This document shows positions 44,484 to 55,900 of a DNA stretch of 64,000 nucleotides, in pieces; within the stretch, counting starts at the first letter, position 1, and every line of letters begins with the position of its first letter. Source of the stretch: Salvia splendens (taxonomy: Eukaryota; Streptophyta; Magnoliopsida; Lamiales; Lamiaceae). The DNA is taken from the NCBI RefSeq assembly GCF_004379255.2, contig NW_024598628.1:1-64000 (forward strand), read 5' to 3'. The notes under the pieces are model-generated. The model did no database searches and was not told the DNA's origin. It saw only the letters and a list, made by a program, of their open reading frames with translations. Made by a program: the position numbers and the translations under genes.

Positions 44484-47400
44484 CTCGATATCTGAATCTG
44501 AAGTTCGGATAGCCCAACTGGTCCATCCTGACGAGCGACATCAAATACCGAGGCGCTGAATCCGCATCGAAGAAGGTGATGGCAGGGGTCTGGACCCCCC
44601 TACCTGCCAAAAAGTCTGCTGGTCGGTTGCCCTCTCGAAAGATGTGAGAGAACATGAACTGTATCTGTGCAAGCAAAGTACGAATGCGAGCCATGTGATG
44701 TCTCACATCCGCTGCTCCTCTGCGTCCTGAAGTGAACACCGCGACCACTGCTGCCGCATCCATCTCGACCCAGACATGCGAGGAGAACTGCATAGCCAGT
44801 GTCAGCCCGTGAAGAAGAGCTAAAAGCTCCGCCTCGAAGGCCGACCCAGCTACGAGAGGCGTACAAAAGGCTCCCAAGAGAGAACCGTCTGAGCCACGAA
44901 CCACTCCCCCACCGCCTGCCTGTCCCGTCGAGCTAGTAAAGGCCCCGTCGGTGTTCAGCTTCACCCAAGGATCGTCGGGTGGATGCCAAAGCACTTGCAG
45001 GGACCTCAGAACTCGCCGGCGAGGAGGAGCCAAAGGCATGAAGTCAACGGCCGGGGTGCAACCGCGCCAATGAAGGGGGACTAGCACACCCGCCGCCACC
45101 AAGATCCGCAGGTGCCGAACAACCTGCCAAATAACATGTGAAGAACGAAAAGAAATGCCGCGATGCTTGCAGCTATTCCTCTCCGTCCAGATAAACCAGT
45201 ATACCAAACAGGGAATGATGAAACTAATGTGCAAGGCGGTGGCCCTGTGAGAGGACCTCCACCAAAAACCTAATCTAAGTGCAATGTCAGTGCACGTGTG
45301 AATGTGTGTGCTGATGTAAGGGAACCAGCCATCAAAGTAATCCCAAACCGATCTCGCCAGAGGACTCGACACAAACAAATGCTGAAACGACTCGACTGAA
45401 ATAGAAGAGACACAACAGAGACACTTGGATGCAAGAGAGATACCACGGGCCTGAACATAACACTCAACAGGGAGCCTCTGGAGGAGGAGACGCCAGATGA
45501 AGACAGAGATGGTAGGGGTCAGCCCAGCATTCCAAACCATGCGAAGTCCGAAATGTCTAGGGGACCGTGTCCGGATGAGCTCCCAAGCTGAGGCCGTCGA
45601 GAACTCGCCATCGCCAGTGAGGCTCCATCGCATCACATCCCGCCTGCCCACCTCAATCGGAACAGCCCTGATAAGATCCAACACATGCAAAGGCACACCA
45701 TACAAAGCCAGATAATCATGCAGTTTTTCAACATGCCAAGTATGATCATGCCAAAATCTAGAGACCTCAGCGGCAGGAAGATCAGTCCCGGGCGGACAAT
45801 AGGTCCTAAGGGGGAGATCCCCGACCCACATGTCGTCCCAGAAACTAATCCGCCCTTCGCCTAGGGACCACCTAATGAGACCATGAACCTGACCCCTAAT
45901 GTCCGTGAGACGATGCCAAATAGGACTATCATGCACAGAGTAAGGAGAAATGAAAGCACGACCAGCATGGAAACAATACTTGCGCATGGTGAACTGCGCC
46001 CAAAGTGAATCCTGCGCGAGAAATCTCCACCAGAGCTTGATGCTGAAAGCTTTGACGACCTCGCGGAAACGACGGATGCCGAGGCCTCCCTCATCCAAAG
46101 GCAGACAAATCTTCTTCTTCCAGCTAACCCAGTGAATCTTCCTCTGCTCCCCAACCGTGCCCCAAAAGAACCGGGCCAAGATCTGCTCCAACTCCCTCAT
46201 CCAATACTGATACGGCTTCAGGACCTGGAAGATGTGAAGAGGGATGGTTACAAGGGTGCTCTTGATCAGAGCGAGGCGCCCTCCAAGAGAAAGATGTCTG
46301 TGAGACCAGCTGTGAATCCGGTCCACCATCTTCTGTCGGATATCTAAAAGGTAGCCGGCCTTCAGCCCCCCCTTATAGATAGGGACACCGAGGTAGGTGA
46401 AAGGGAGGAATCCCTGCTGGAATCCACTCGCCTCTGCCACCTCAGCCGCCCAAGCGTCGAACTTCTCAAAGAGGTAGAAATGACTCTTTCCCCTGTTCAC
46501 CATCTGACCCGACACGGCAGAATAGTGCTCGAGACAATGAACCAGCCTCTCCACGGACTGTCTGTGCGCCCTGACAAAGATGATAACGTCATCGGCATAA
46601 GACAAATGGGATATGGCCGGCGCGCGCCTAGCACATCTATACTCCATATCGGGATGTGTGTCCACAAGCCTGTTCAAGCTCCTCGAAAGATAATCTGCAG
46701 CAAGCACGAACAGCGACGGCGATAACGGATCTCCCTGGCGAAGTCCCCTCGTAGACTGAAAGAAACCTGCCGGAGCCCCGTTCACGAGCACTGAGAACCA
46801 GCAAGAAGAGATGCATCGATCCACCATACTCACCCACCCCGGCGGGAATCCCATCCTCTCAAGCACCAGGAGGAGGAAAGGCCACTGCACTCGATCATAG
46901 GCCTTAGCCATATCTAGCTTGAGGGCCAGATTAGGCGACTTTGCCTTCTGAATGAGCGACCTGCCGATATCGTGAATCAATTCCTGAGCCAAGAGCACAT
47001 TATCACTAAGCAAGCGACCCTTTACAAAACCGCTCTGGTTCGGCGCCACAACCTGAGGAAGCAGCGGCGCCAAACGCGATGTCAAGATCTTGGAGATGAT
47101 CTTGTTGGTCACGTTGCAAAGGCTGATCGGCCTGTACTCTGCCCAGGTCGCCGGGCTTGCCTTCTTCGGCAAGAGAATGATGGTCGTGGCCGTGAAGCTG
47201 CGGGGCATGGGAGCTCCTGAGAAGAAGTCCGCCACCGCTGCCACCACCTCTGCTCCTACGATGTCCCAACAGTGCTGGAAGAAAAGAGACGAGAAGCCAT
47301 CCGGTCCCGAGGCGCTGTCCCCACTGATGCCAAAGACCGCCGCCCTCACCTCATCATAGTCAGGAACTGCACAGAGGCCCTCGCGGTCGATGGAGTCTGG

Positions 47401-48648
47401 GAGACCGCGCAAGAGATCAAGGTCCGGCTGCTCCAAGTGCTCAACGTCTGATGTGAGAAGCCGCTGGAAGTAGTCAACCGCCGACTGTCTGATGTCCTCC
47501 TCCGACGTGAGTGTCTGTCCTCCTGCCTGAATGGCGTGAATCCGGGACTTCACCCGCTTCTGTCGCACCCACCCATGGAAGAATTTGGAGTTCCTTTCGC
47601 CTTCTGCCGCCCACCGAATGGCAGCCTTCTGCTTCCAGAAATCCTCCTCCATCCTAGAGCGGAGTACGTAGAGGGCGGTGCAACGGCTAAGCTCACTCCT
47701 GTGGGCTCCTGTCGGGTCCCCGTCTTAAGCCGCCTGCGCAGCGGGAACCGCCTCCTCTGCCTCCCTCAGCTTTTCAAAGATGTTCCCAAAGACCTCCCTG
47801 TTCCAACCCTTGAGAAAACCCTTAACTCTGCTGAGTTTGAACTGAAGATTAAGCATGCCGAAGAAGCCCGTCTCCGCCGTCCACACTCTGGCAATCTCAT
47901 CCCTGAAAGTGTGATGCCTAACCCACATGTTCTGAAACCTAAACGAAGGCCTCGGAATCTGAGCAGTGAGCTGGCACCGCACAAGCAAAGGGGCATGATC
48001 TGAAGAGATCCTAGGCAAATGAGTCACCCTGGTAGCCGCAAAGGCGGTCGTCCAGTGCTCCCCGAGAAGAACTCTGTCCAATCTCTCCCAGAGCCCACTC
48101 CTCGTCCATGTGAACGGTGGGCCATCAAAGCCTGGGTCCAGAAGCTGGCAGTCTGCTACGGCGTCGGCGAAGTCCATCATCTCTCCGTGCCTGTCTGTCG
48201 TGCTGCCCTGTCTCTCTTCCTCCAACAAGAAGATGTTGAAGTCACCACCAACAAGCCAGGGGGCCCCGTCAGTAGCTAGAGAGATGTCCCTGAGCTTATT
48301 CCACAGATCGTATCTCCCCTCCCTCGAGCACTTAGCGTACACTACGGAGAGATAGATTGAAAAAGGGAATATCGCAGCAGAAACTCGGACGTGAAGGACC
48401 TGCTCAGAGTCATCAATGACCTCGACCTGCCAGTCCCTGTGGGAGAAGATCCAAATCTTGCCGTTTGTGTTCGAACACCTAAACTGCAACCCAAATCGCC
48501 TACTAAAGAAAGAAGGCTGGGGATCCGTCTGGGGCTCAAGCACCGCGGCAAACAAAACACTGTACATATCGATAATATTCTTGAAAGTGCCCTGGGTAGC
48601 AGTGTTTGCTATTCCCTGGGCATTCCAGATCATGAAGTGAGAAGACAT
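44476..48648 (-). pseudogene. LINE-11 ORF2 with one nonsense mutation
   Basis: Full-length ORF2 interrupted by TAA at 47725-47727, the same codon as in LINE-10. The stop divides the endonuclease part (MSSHF to AAQAA) from the RT and RNase H part. The second LINE-10 stop is absent here (CAG kept at FWKQKAA). Confidence 0.93.
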
Positions 48649-48655
48649 GGGAAAC

Positions 48656-51600
48656 TCAGTAGGCTCCCGAGGCCGAAAGCCTCGCCTTCTTCGATGAACC
48701 CTCTGCGGGAGGGGAAGTGGGTCCAATGTACTGCAGCACCGGATCGTCGGGTTCGAGCCTCGTGTTCGGTACCTCACAAATCATATGATCCTGGTGGTCA
48801 TCGCAATCTACCTCAACCTCAGCATCATCCGAGGGAAAATCCTCCAAGGCCCCGAACATGTTATCACCATGCAAAACCATAGCTAGAGGTCCGTACCCGA
48901 AGCCGCGTGTAATAGATGGCGATCTGGACCTAGAGACCCGCTCTCTCCCTGACGAGGAATCATCCCCCTCCATACCCTGATATCCCTCACCGTCCGACAC
49001 TGTCCTCGCCGAGGTGGCTTTCGCCTGTTTCTTCTCGCCCTTATACTTCTTCTTGCCCTTATTCTTCTTCTTAGGCATGACAAAGTCGTCGTCCCCTGCA
49101 GCCTGTGAACCCTCTGCGGCTGCTGAAGAAGGCCCATGGTGTGAGACGGGGCCAGGGGCCGGGTCTCTGATCACCACGCCCTGGTTGCGCCTCTCCTGAC
49201 TCCGTGGCTGTCCAACCTCCGGGGGTGGCCTCTCTGTAGGTTGGAACCTCGGGCCCTGAGGCTGTCTACTAGGGCCCACCTGATGCGACTCTCCCTCTCT
49301 GTTAGGAGGAGGCCGGTTCTGTGGGGTCGGCCTTTGGGAGTAGTCCCTCTTGGGAGGCATAGGCCGCCTCCCCGATGCATAGCATGTCGACGCCGAGTGA
49401 CCTACATGCTTGCATTCAGAGCAATATAGAGGGATCTTGTCCCATTTCACCTTCAACGTGACATGTTTCCCGGCAATGTTGACATCTATCTCCTCAGGGA
49501 TGGGACGTGACAGATCGACCTCGACACAAATGCGTGCAAAAGAAACGCGAGATCTAGATATTGTGGCCCTATCTACTTGCACGGGTTTACCGAGCATCTC
49601 ACCAATAGCAATTAGGGATGACTCTTCAAATAGATGCACAGGCAACGCAAGTATGTTACACCAAATAGCAACAATGGGGATTTCAAAGAAAGGGTCAAAG
49701 TCAGGGGTCCATTTAAACACACGCATCGGATGGTGTTCGACATACCAAACAGGAGAGTTATTCGGTCCATTAATTATTTTAACATAATCACGCATATCAG
49801 ATAATTGGATGAAAATATGCTTCGCATTTAGAAAATTCCAAGACATAGCGCCAACAAGTTTTAAATTACCTAATGCCTTCTGAATTTGGTGGGCAGGGGG
49901 GATGGAGTGGGAAAATTTGCCGACGATGGCGGGACCTAAACGGCCTGCAAGGAGAGAAGTCTCATTAGCCGAAAAAAATAAACAAGGTTTACCTTCGACA
50001 ATGCGGACTTCGCCTCGTTTATCCGCCTTTTCCCGGTCCAAAAGGATTGGACCTTCTGTTGGCTGCCCTTTCTTTAACAAATCAGCCATAGACTTCCCAA
50101 AAAAAATATTTGATTGGTGTTCAATAGTTTCAGCCGACGAAGGCAGTCCCCCCTTTGAGTTTTCCCCATGCATTTCTTTCTCCAAGTAAGCTTTTTTACC
50201 CATCAAATCAGCCCAAGGTTGAGGAGGAGAAACACCAATATTGGCAGTGGAAATCAGTGAATGTGTGGGCTGAACTGCCGGAGAAGAAGCCGCTGCAGGT
50301 GTTGGAGAAGTTGGCCGAGAGTTCTCAGCGATAGACGGGGCTGCTGGGGTCAGAAATGCAGCCTTGATCGGAGGAAAATCGTCCATGTTTGAGGTCGCAA
50401 AGACACCGATGGGTTGGGGAAGTGAGGGTGGAATGTTTCTGGAGTGTCTGGGATGTTGCCGGCCGGTGAAAAGCGCGACGGCGAGCTCCTTACCGGCGGC
50501 AGAGGCTGGCTGAAATGGACGAGGCAGTGGGGAGTTATCATTTTTAAATCGAGCAGCATGGGTGGGTTTAGATTGTTTGTTTTTGGGCTGTGGGGAATTA
50601 GAAGAAGGATGTGTTTTGGGCTGGAAATTAGAAGTATGAGAAGTGGGCTGGGATTTTTTAGGGTGTGAAGTGGGCTGTGATTTTTAGAATGTGAAGTGGG
50701 CTGGGAATTAATTGGAGAAGAGGAAGGAATAAACGGCTGATCCAGTAAAGGAGGTACCTGGGCTGAAGCAAAAGCCGCTGAAAAATTCGGTGGCCCGTCA
50801 ATTGGGCCCGATTCTGTTTGCTGGGCGACGAGGGTACGAACCTCCTTGAGGTCAAATTGGTGGCTTTCTTCTGCAAAGACAGCAGGTAAGCGGTCCAGAG
50901 ATCGAGTATCAGCTGGGACGAGAGGCGAATGATCCACTCCAAGCACGTGACTAGGCATAGCTGTCAGCCGGCTACCAACTTCTGTAAAACAAGGCATGGA
51001 GCTTTGATTCTCGGTACTTCCTAATAATGAGGAATAAAGCTTTGCATTTAATGCTTGCCCACTCCCCATGCAAACATGCGTGCTAGACTCTCCACCAGCC
51101 ATGCCTTTCTCGAAAAAAGGCTGTTCAATCACCTCTGAAACCAAGTCACCTCCACCATGAAATGACGAAGCGGCGCCTCCCTTTCCTAGATTCACGTGAT
51201 TTTGCACCTGCTCCAGGCATGGGTTCTCCCCCAAAGGATTATTCTGGTACAGAGGAGCTGCAGTCAATGATCGAGAGATGGACTCCACCACCATCTCGAC
51301 CGACGTCGTCGTCAAGGTCGACGGCTGTAGTTCTTCCTCAAAATGACGATTCTTAGCATCAAGAATTCTTTGATCTTCCATCTCCTTTTGGTATTCTTCC
51401 TCATCATCAAGCAAGTCATCATTGTCAAGCTCTTCGGCTGACATGGAATGATCAGATACATGCGAACGCGTCTCCTCAGCGGCCTCCGATTCCGACTGAA
51501 CCACCATTTTTGACGAGTCATTCAAACTCTGGTCAGGCTGAACCTCGTTCCCACTCTCTGAAACAGAACTTCCCCCCCTCTCTGAAATAACAACATGCTT

Positions 51601-51798
51601 CTGAGGTGAAGCCGGTAAAATACGTCGCGGCGGGTCCGCCATTGACGGCCGGCTGCAAGCATCCTCCGATTTAAAATTCTTACTCATTGCTTCATTCCAA
51701 ACCTGTTCAGGAACGTCCCCTCTCGTAAAGAAACTGTTGGACACACTGTCAAAGAGCAAGAACGGCTCCGGCAGACGCCCATGCAGCGGGTCCGCCAT
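48656..51798 (-). pseudogene. LINE-11 ORF1, frameshifted
   Basis: Equivalent to LINE-10 ORF1 from MADPLHGRLPEPF, but a T-run near 50685 has five Ts where LINE-10 has six. The frame shifts in the low-complexity QPTSH region, separating the N-terminal half from the DUF4283-like and CCHC half. Confidence 0.92.
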
Positions 51799-52186
51799 TG
51801 CCGCAAGCTTTGACGACGGCGGCAATCACCCAAAAACCACCCGAACCTTGTGAAAGCTTCCAGAACCTTACCTGCAGACTCAACTGAAACAACGACTCAC
51901 CAAGACACAACAACTGACGGCCGAAACCGCCGGAAACCCGACGAGGAAGATGACCGGAAAAAGGATTCCGGCGGGCAGAACCAAAAACGGCCAGAAACCG
52001 GCCAAAACCACAACGAAATAAAAAATAAAAACGGACAGAAAGAAAAAACGACCAAGAGGAACAAGATTGACGGAAAAAAACTAAACGAAAAACACAAAAA
52101 ACGGCGAAACCGGACTTGGAAAATTTTTTGGGCTAGAGAGCATTGTGTGTTTTTAGTGTGTGTGATTTGCATGCAAGGGCATGAAT

Positions 52187-52208
52187 GGTTTAGGGTTTTG
52201 GTTCAGGG
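52187..52208 (+). repeat. Telomere-like repeats, unusual variant
   Basis: Same string as 39792-39813. Confidence 0.9.
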
Positions 52209-52238
52209 TTTTTTTTTTTTATTATTTTTTTATTTTTT

Positions 52239-52405
52239 AAAAATTAACTTCATATATTTATATCATATATATGAAGGAGAAAATTACAAATCAACTCCTA
52301 TAACAAGGAGGAAAGACAAATTACGCCACCCAGGGTTCGAACTCGAGACCTCCAGGATGGACGCGATATCCAGCACCCTTTACCGCTAGGCCAAGGGGCT
52401 TGGAT
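52239..52405 (-). mobile_element. SINE-A with a 16-bp target-site duplication
   Basis: T-rich tail 52209-52238 with two interruptions. GGGTTTTGGTTCAGGG lies at 52193-52208 and 52406-52421: the duplicated target is telomere-derived sequence only. Confidence 0.93.
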
Positions 52406-52444
52406 GGGTTTTGGTTCAGGGTTTTTTTTTTTTTTTTTTTTTTT

Positions 52445-52575
52445 AAATTAACTTCATATATTTATATCATATATATGAAGGAGGAAATTACAAATCAACT
52501 CCTATAACAAGGAGGAAAGCAAATTACGCCACCCAGGGTTCGAACTCGAGACCTCCAGGATGGACGCGGTATCCA
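52445..52575 (-). mobile_element. SINE-A, 5'-truncated
   Basis: Poly(T) 52422-52444. Ends at TGGATACC on the sense strand, so box A is missing; joined directly to GGGTTTAGGG. Confidence 0.9.
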
Positions 52576-52614
52576 GGGTTTAGGGTTTAGGGTTCTAGGG
52601 TTTAGGGTTTAGGG
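52576..52614 (+). repeat. Telomere-like repeats
   Basis: Five to six heptamers with one TTCTAGGG. Confidence 0.95.
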
Positions 52615-52649
52615 TTTTTTTTTTTTTTTTTTTTTTTCCTCAAACACCA

Positions 52650-52949
52650 TCACGGCGGGGGGTTAAGGCGGACCCCCAACCTGTATATATCAAAAATCAC
52701 CAAAAGAACATACATCAGACGAGTCCAAAAGTGACTCGGTCCGCACGAGAGATACAAAACACAAGAGCTAACAAAGCTACTATGGTATCCCCACAGACCG
52801 GGTACTAACCATCTAACTAAAGAGAGAATAAACATAACAAAGCTATACATCATAAAAAGGACAAGGATGATGGCCAAAAGCGGGCCAAATCCAAAGGAAA
52901 TAAAAAAACCATAAATCAAAACCACGAACCAAGTGAAGTAGTCATCCAT
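52650..52949 (-). CDS. LINE-15 ORF3: small hydrophobic ORF of unknown role
   Basis: 99 codons; the ATG overlaps the ORF2 stop in ATGGATGA. Strongly hydrophobic in the first 55 residues (two likely membrane spans), then a PGLWGYHSS segment and a third hydrophobic stretch; the C-terminus is encoded by the hairpin (RLGVRLNPPP). I recognise no family. In favour of coding: same position, start overlap and partial protein similarity in the diverged subfamily B. Against: T-rich 3'UTR gives hydrophobic translations by chance, and the frame is broken in LINE-3, LINE-7 and LINE-8. Undecided. Confidence 0.42.
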   Translation of the reverse strand: MDDYFTWFVVLIYGFFISFGFGPLLAIILVLFMMYSFVMFILSLVRWLVPGLWGYHSSFVSSCVLYLSCGPSHFWTRLMYVLLVIFDIYRLGVRLNPPP

Positions 52950-55900
52950 CTCGATATCTGAATCTGAAGTTCGGATAGCCCAACTGGTCCATCCTGACGA
53001 GCGACTTCAAATACCGAGGCGCTGAATCCGCATCGAAGAAGGTGATGGCAGGGGTCTGGACCCCCCTACCTGCCAAAAAGTCTGCTGGTCGGTTGCCCTC
53101 TCGAAAGATGTGAGAGAACATGAACTGTATCTGTGCGAGCAAAGTACGAATGCGAGCCATGTGATGTCTCACATCCGCTGCTCCTCTGCGTCCTGAAGTG
53201 AACACCGCGACCACTGCTGCGGCATCCATCTCGACCCAGACATGCGAGGAGAACTGCATAGCCAGTGTCAGCCCGTGAAGAAGAGCTAATAGCTCCGCCT
53301 CGAAGGCCGACCCAGCTGCGAGAGGCGTACAAAAGGCCCCCAGGAGAGAACCGTCTGAGCCCCGAACCACTCCCCCACCGCCTGCCTGTCCCGTCGAGCT
53401 AGTAAAGGCCCCGTCGGTGTTCAGCTTCACCCAAGGATCGTCGGGTGGATGCCAAAGCACTTGCAGGGACCTCAGAACTCGCCGGCGAGGAGGAGCCAAA
53501 GGCATGAAGTCAACGGCCGGGGTGCAACCGCGCCAATGAAGGGGGACTAGCACACCCGCCGCCACCAAGATCCGCAGGTGCCGAACAACCTGCCAAATAA
53601 CATGTGAAGAACGAAAAGAAATGCCGCGATGCTTGCAGCTATTCCTCTCCGTCCAGATAAACCAGTATACCAAACAGGGAATGATGAAACTAATGTGCAA
53701 GGCGGTGGCCCTGTGAGAGGACCTCCACCAAAAACCTAATCTAAGTGCAATGTCAGTGCACGTGTGAATGTGTGTGCTGATGTAAGGGAACCAGCCATCA
53801 AAGTAATCCCAAACCGATCTCGCCAGAGGACTCGACACAAACAAATGCTGAAACGACTCGACTGAAATAGAAGAGACACAACAGAGACACTTGGATGCAA
53901 GAGAGATACCACGGGCCTGAACATAACACTCAACAGGGAGCCTCTGGAGGAGGAGGCGCCAGATGAAGACAGAGATGGTAGGGGTCAGCCCAGCATTCCA
54001 AACCATGCGAAGTCCGAAATGTCTAGGGGACCGTGTCCGGATGAGCTCCCAAGCTGAGGCCGTCGAGAACTCGCCATCGCCAGTGAGGCTCCATCGCATC
54101 ACATCCCGCCTGCCCACCTCAATCGGAACAGCCCTGATAAGATCCAACACATGCAAAGGCACACCATACATAGCCAGATAATCATGCAGTTTTTCAACAT
54201 GCCAAGTATGATCATGCCAAAATCTAGAGACCTCAGCGGCAGGAAGATCAGTCCCGGGCGGACAATAGGTCCTAAGGGGGAGATCCCCGACCCACACGTC
54301 GTCCCAGAAACTAATCCGCCCTTCGCCTAGGGACCACCTAATGAGACCATGAACCTGACCCCTAATGTCCGTGAGACGATGCCAAATAGGACTATCATGC
54401 ACAGAGTAAGGAGAAATGAAAGCACGACCAGCATGGAAACAATACTTGCGCATGGTGAACTGCGCCCAAAGTGAATCCTGCGCGAGAAATCTCCACCAGA
54501 GCTTGATGCTGAAAGCTTTGACGACCTCGCGGAAACGACGGATGCCGAGGCCTCCCTCATCCAACGGCAGACAAATCTTCTTCTTCCAGCTAACCCAGTG
54601 AATCTTCCTCTGCTCCCCAACCGTGCCCCAAAAGAACCGGGCCAAGATCTGCTCCAACTCCCTCATCCAATACTGATACGGCTTCAGGACCTGGAAGATG
54701 TGAAGAGGGATGGTTACAAGGGTGCTCTTGATCAGAGCGAGGCGCCCTCCAAGAGAAAGATGTCTGTGAGACCAGCTGTGAATCCGGTCCACCATCTTCT
54801 GTCGGATATCTAAAAGGTAGCCGGCCTTCAGCCCCCCCTTATAGATAGGGACACCGAGGTAGGTGAAAGGGAGGAATCCCTGCTGGAATCCACTCGCCTC
54901 TGCCACCTCAGCCGCCCAAGCGTCGAACTTCTCAAAGAGGTAGAAATGACTCTTTCCCCTGTTCACCATCTGACCCGACACGGCAGAATAGTGCTCGAGA
55001 CAATGAACCAGCCTCTCCACGGACTGTCTGTGCGCCCTGACAAAGATGATAACGTCATCGGCATAAGACAAATGGGATATGGCCGGCGCGCGCCTAGCAC
55101 ATCTATACTCCATATCGGGATGTGTGTCCACAAGCCTGTTCAAGCTCCTCGAAAGATAATCTGCAGCAAGCACGAACAGCGACGGCGATAACGGATCTCC
55201 CTGGCGAAGTCCCCTCGTAGACTGAAAGAAACCTGCCGGAGCCCCGTTCACGAGCACTGAGAACCAGCAAGAAGAGATGCATCGATCCACCATACTCACC
55301 CACCCCGGCGGGAATCCCATCCTCTCAAGCACCAGGAGGAGGAAAGGCCACTGCACTCGATCATAGGCCTTAGCCATATCTAGCTTGAGGGCCAGATTAG
55401 GCGACTTTGCCTTCTGAATGAGCGACCTGCCGATATCGTGAATCAATTCCTGAGCCAAGAGCACATTATCACTAAGCAAGCGACCCTTTACAAAACCGCT
55501 CTGGTTCGGCGCCACAACCTGAGGAAGCAGCGGCGCCAAACGCGATGTCAAGATCTTGGAGATGATCTTGTTGGTCACGTTGCAAAGGCTGATCGGCCTG
55601 TACTCTGCCCAGGTCGCCGGGCTTGCCTTCTTCGGCAAGAGAATGATGGTCGTGGCCGTGAAGCTGCGAGGCATGGGAGCTCCTAAGAAGAAGTCCGCCA
55701 CTGCTGCCACCACCTCTGCTCCTACGATGTCCCAACAGTGCTGGAAGAAAAGAGACGAGAAGCCATCCGGTCCCGAGGCGCTGTCCCCACTGATGCCAAA
55801 GACCGCCGCCCTCACCTCATCGTAGTCGGGAACTGCACAGAGGCCCTCGCGGTCCACGGAGTCTGGGAGACCGCGCAAGAGGTCAAGGTCCGGCTGCTCC

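Larger units (their letters stand above)
44172..52186 (-). mobile_element. LINE-11: full-length LINE (subfamily A), disabled; duplicate of LINE-10
   Basis: Poly(T) 44151-44171, about 8.0 kb, near-identical to LINE-10 including its distinctive ORF1 N-terminus, the ORF2 TAA and the 5'-flanking telomere variant. Carries its own frameshift in ORF1. Confidence 0.95.
44172..52208 (-). repeat. Duplicated 8-kb LINE block (partner 31776-39813)
   Basis: LINE-11 with its 5' telomere variant is a copy of LINE-10 with the same flank. The shared TAA in ORF2 and the shared flank show duplication of DNA rather than two independent insertions. Confidence 0.85.
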
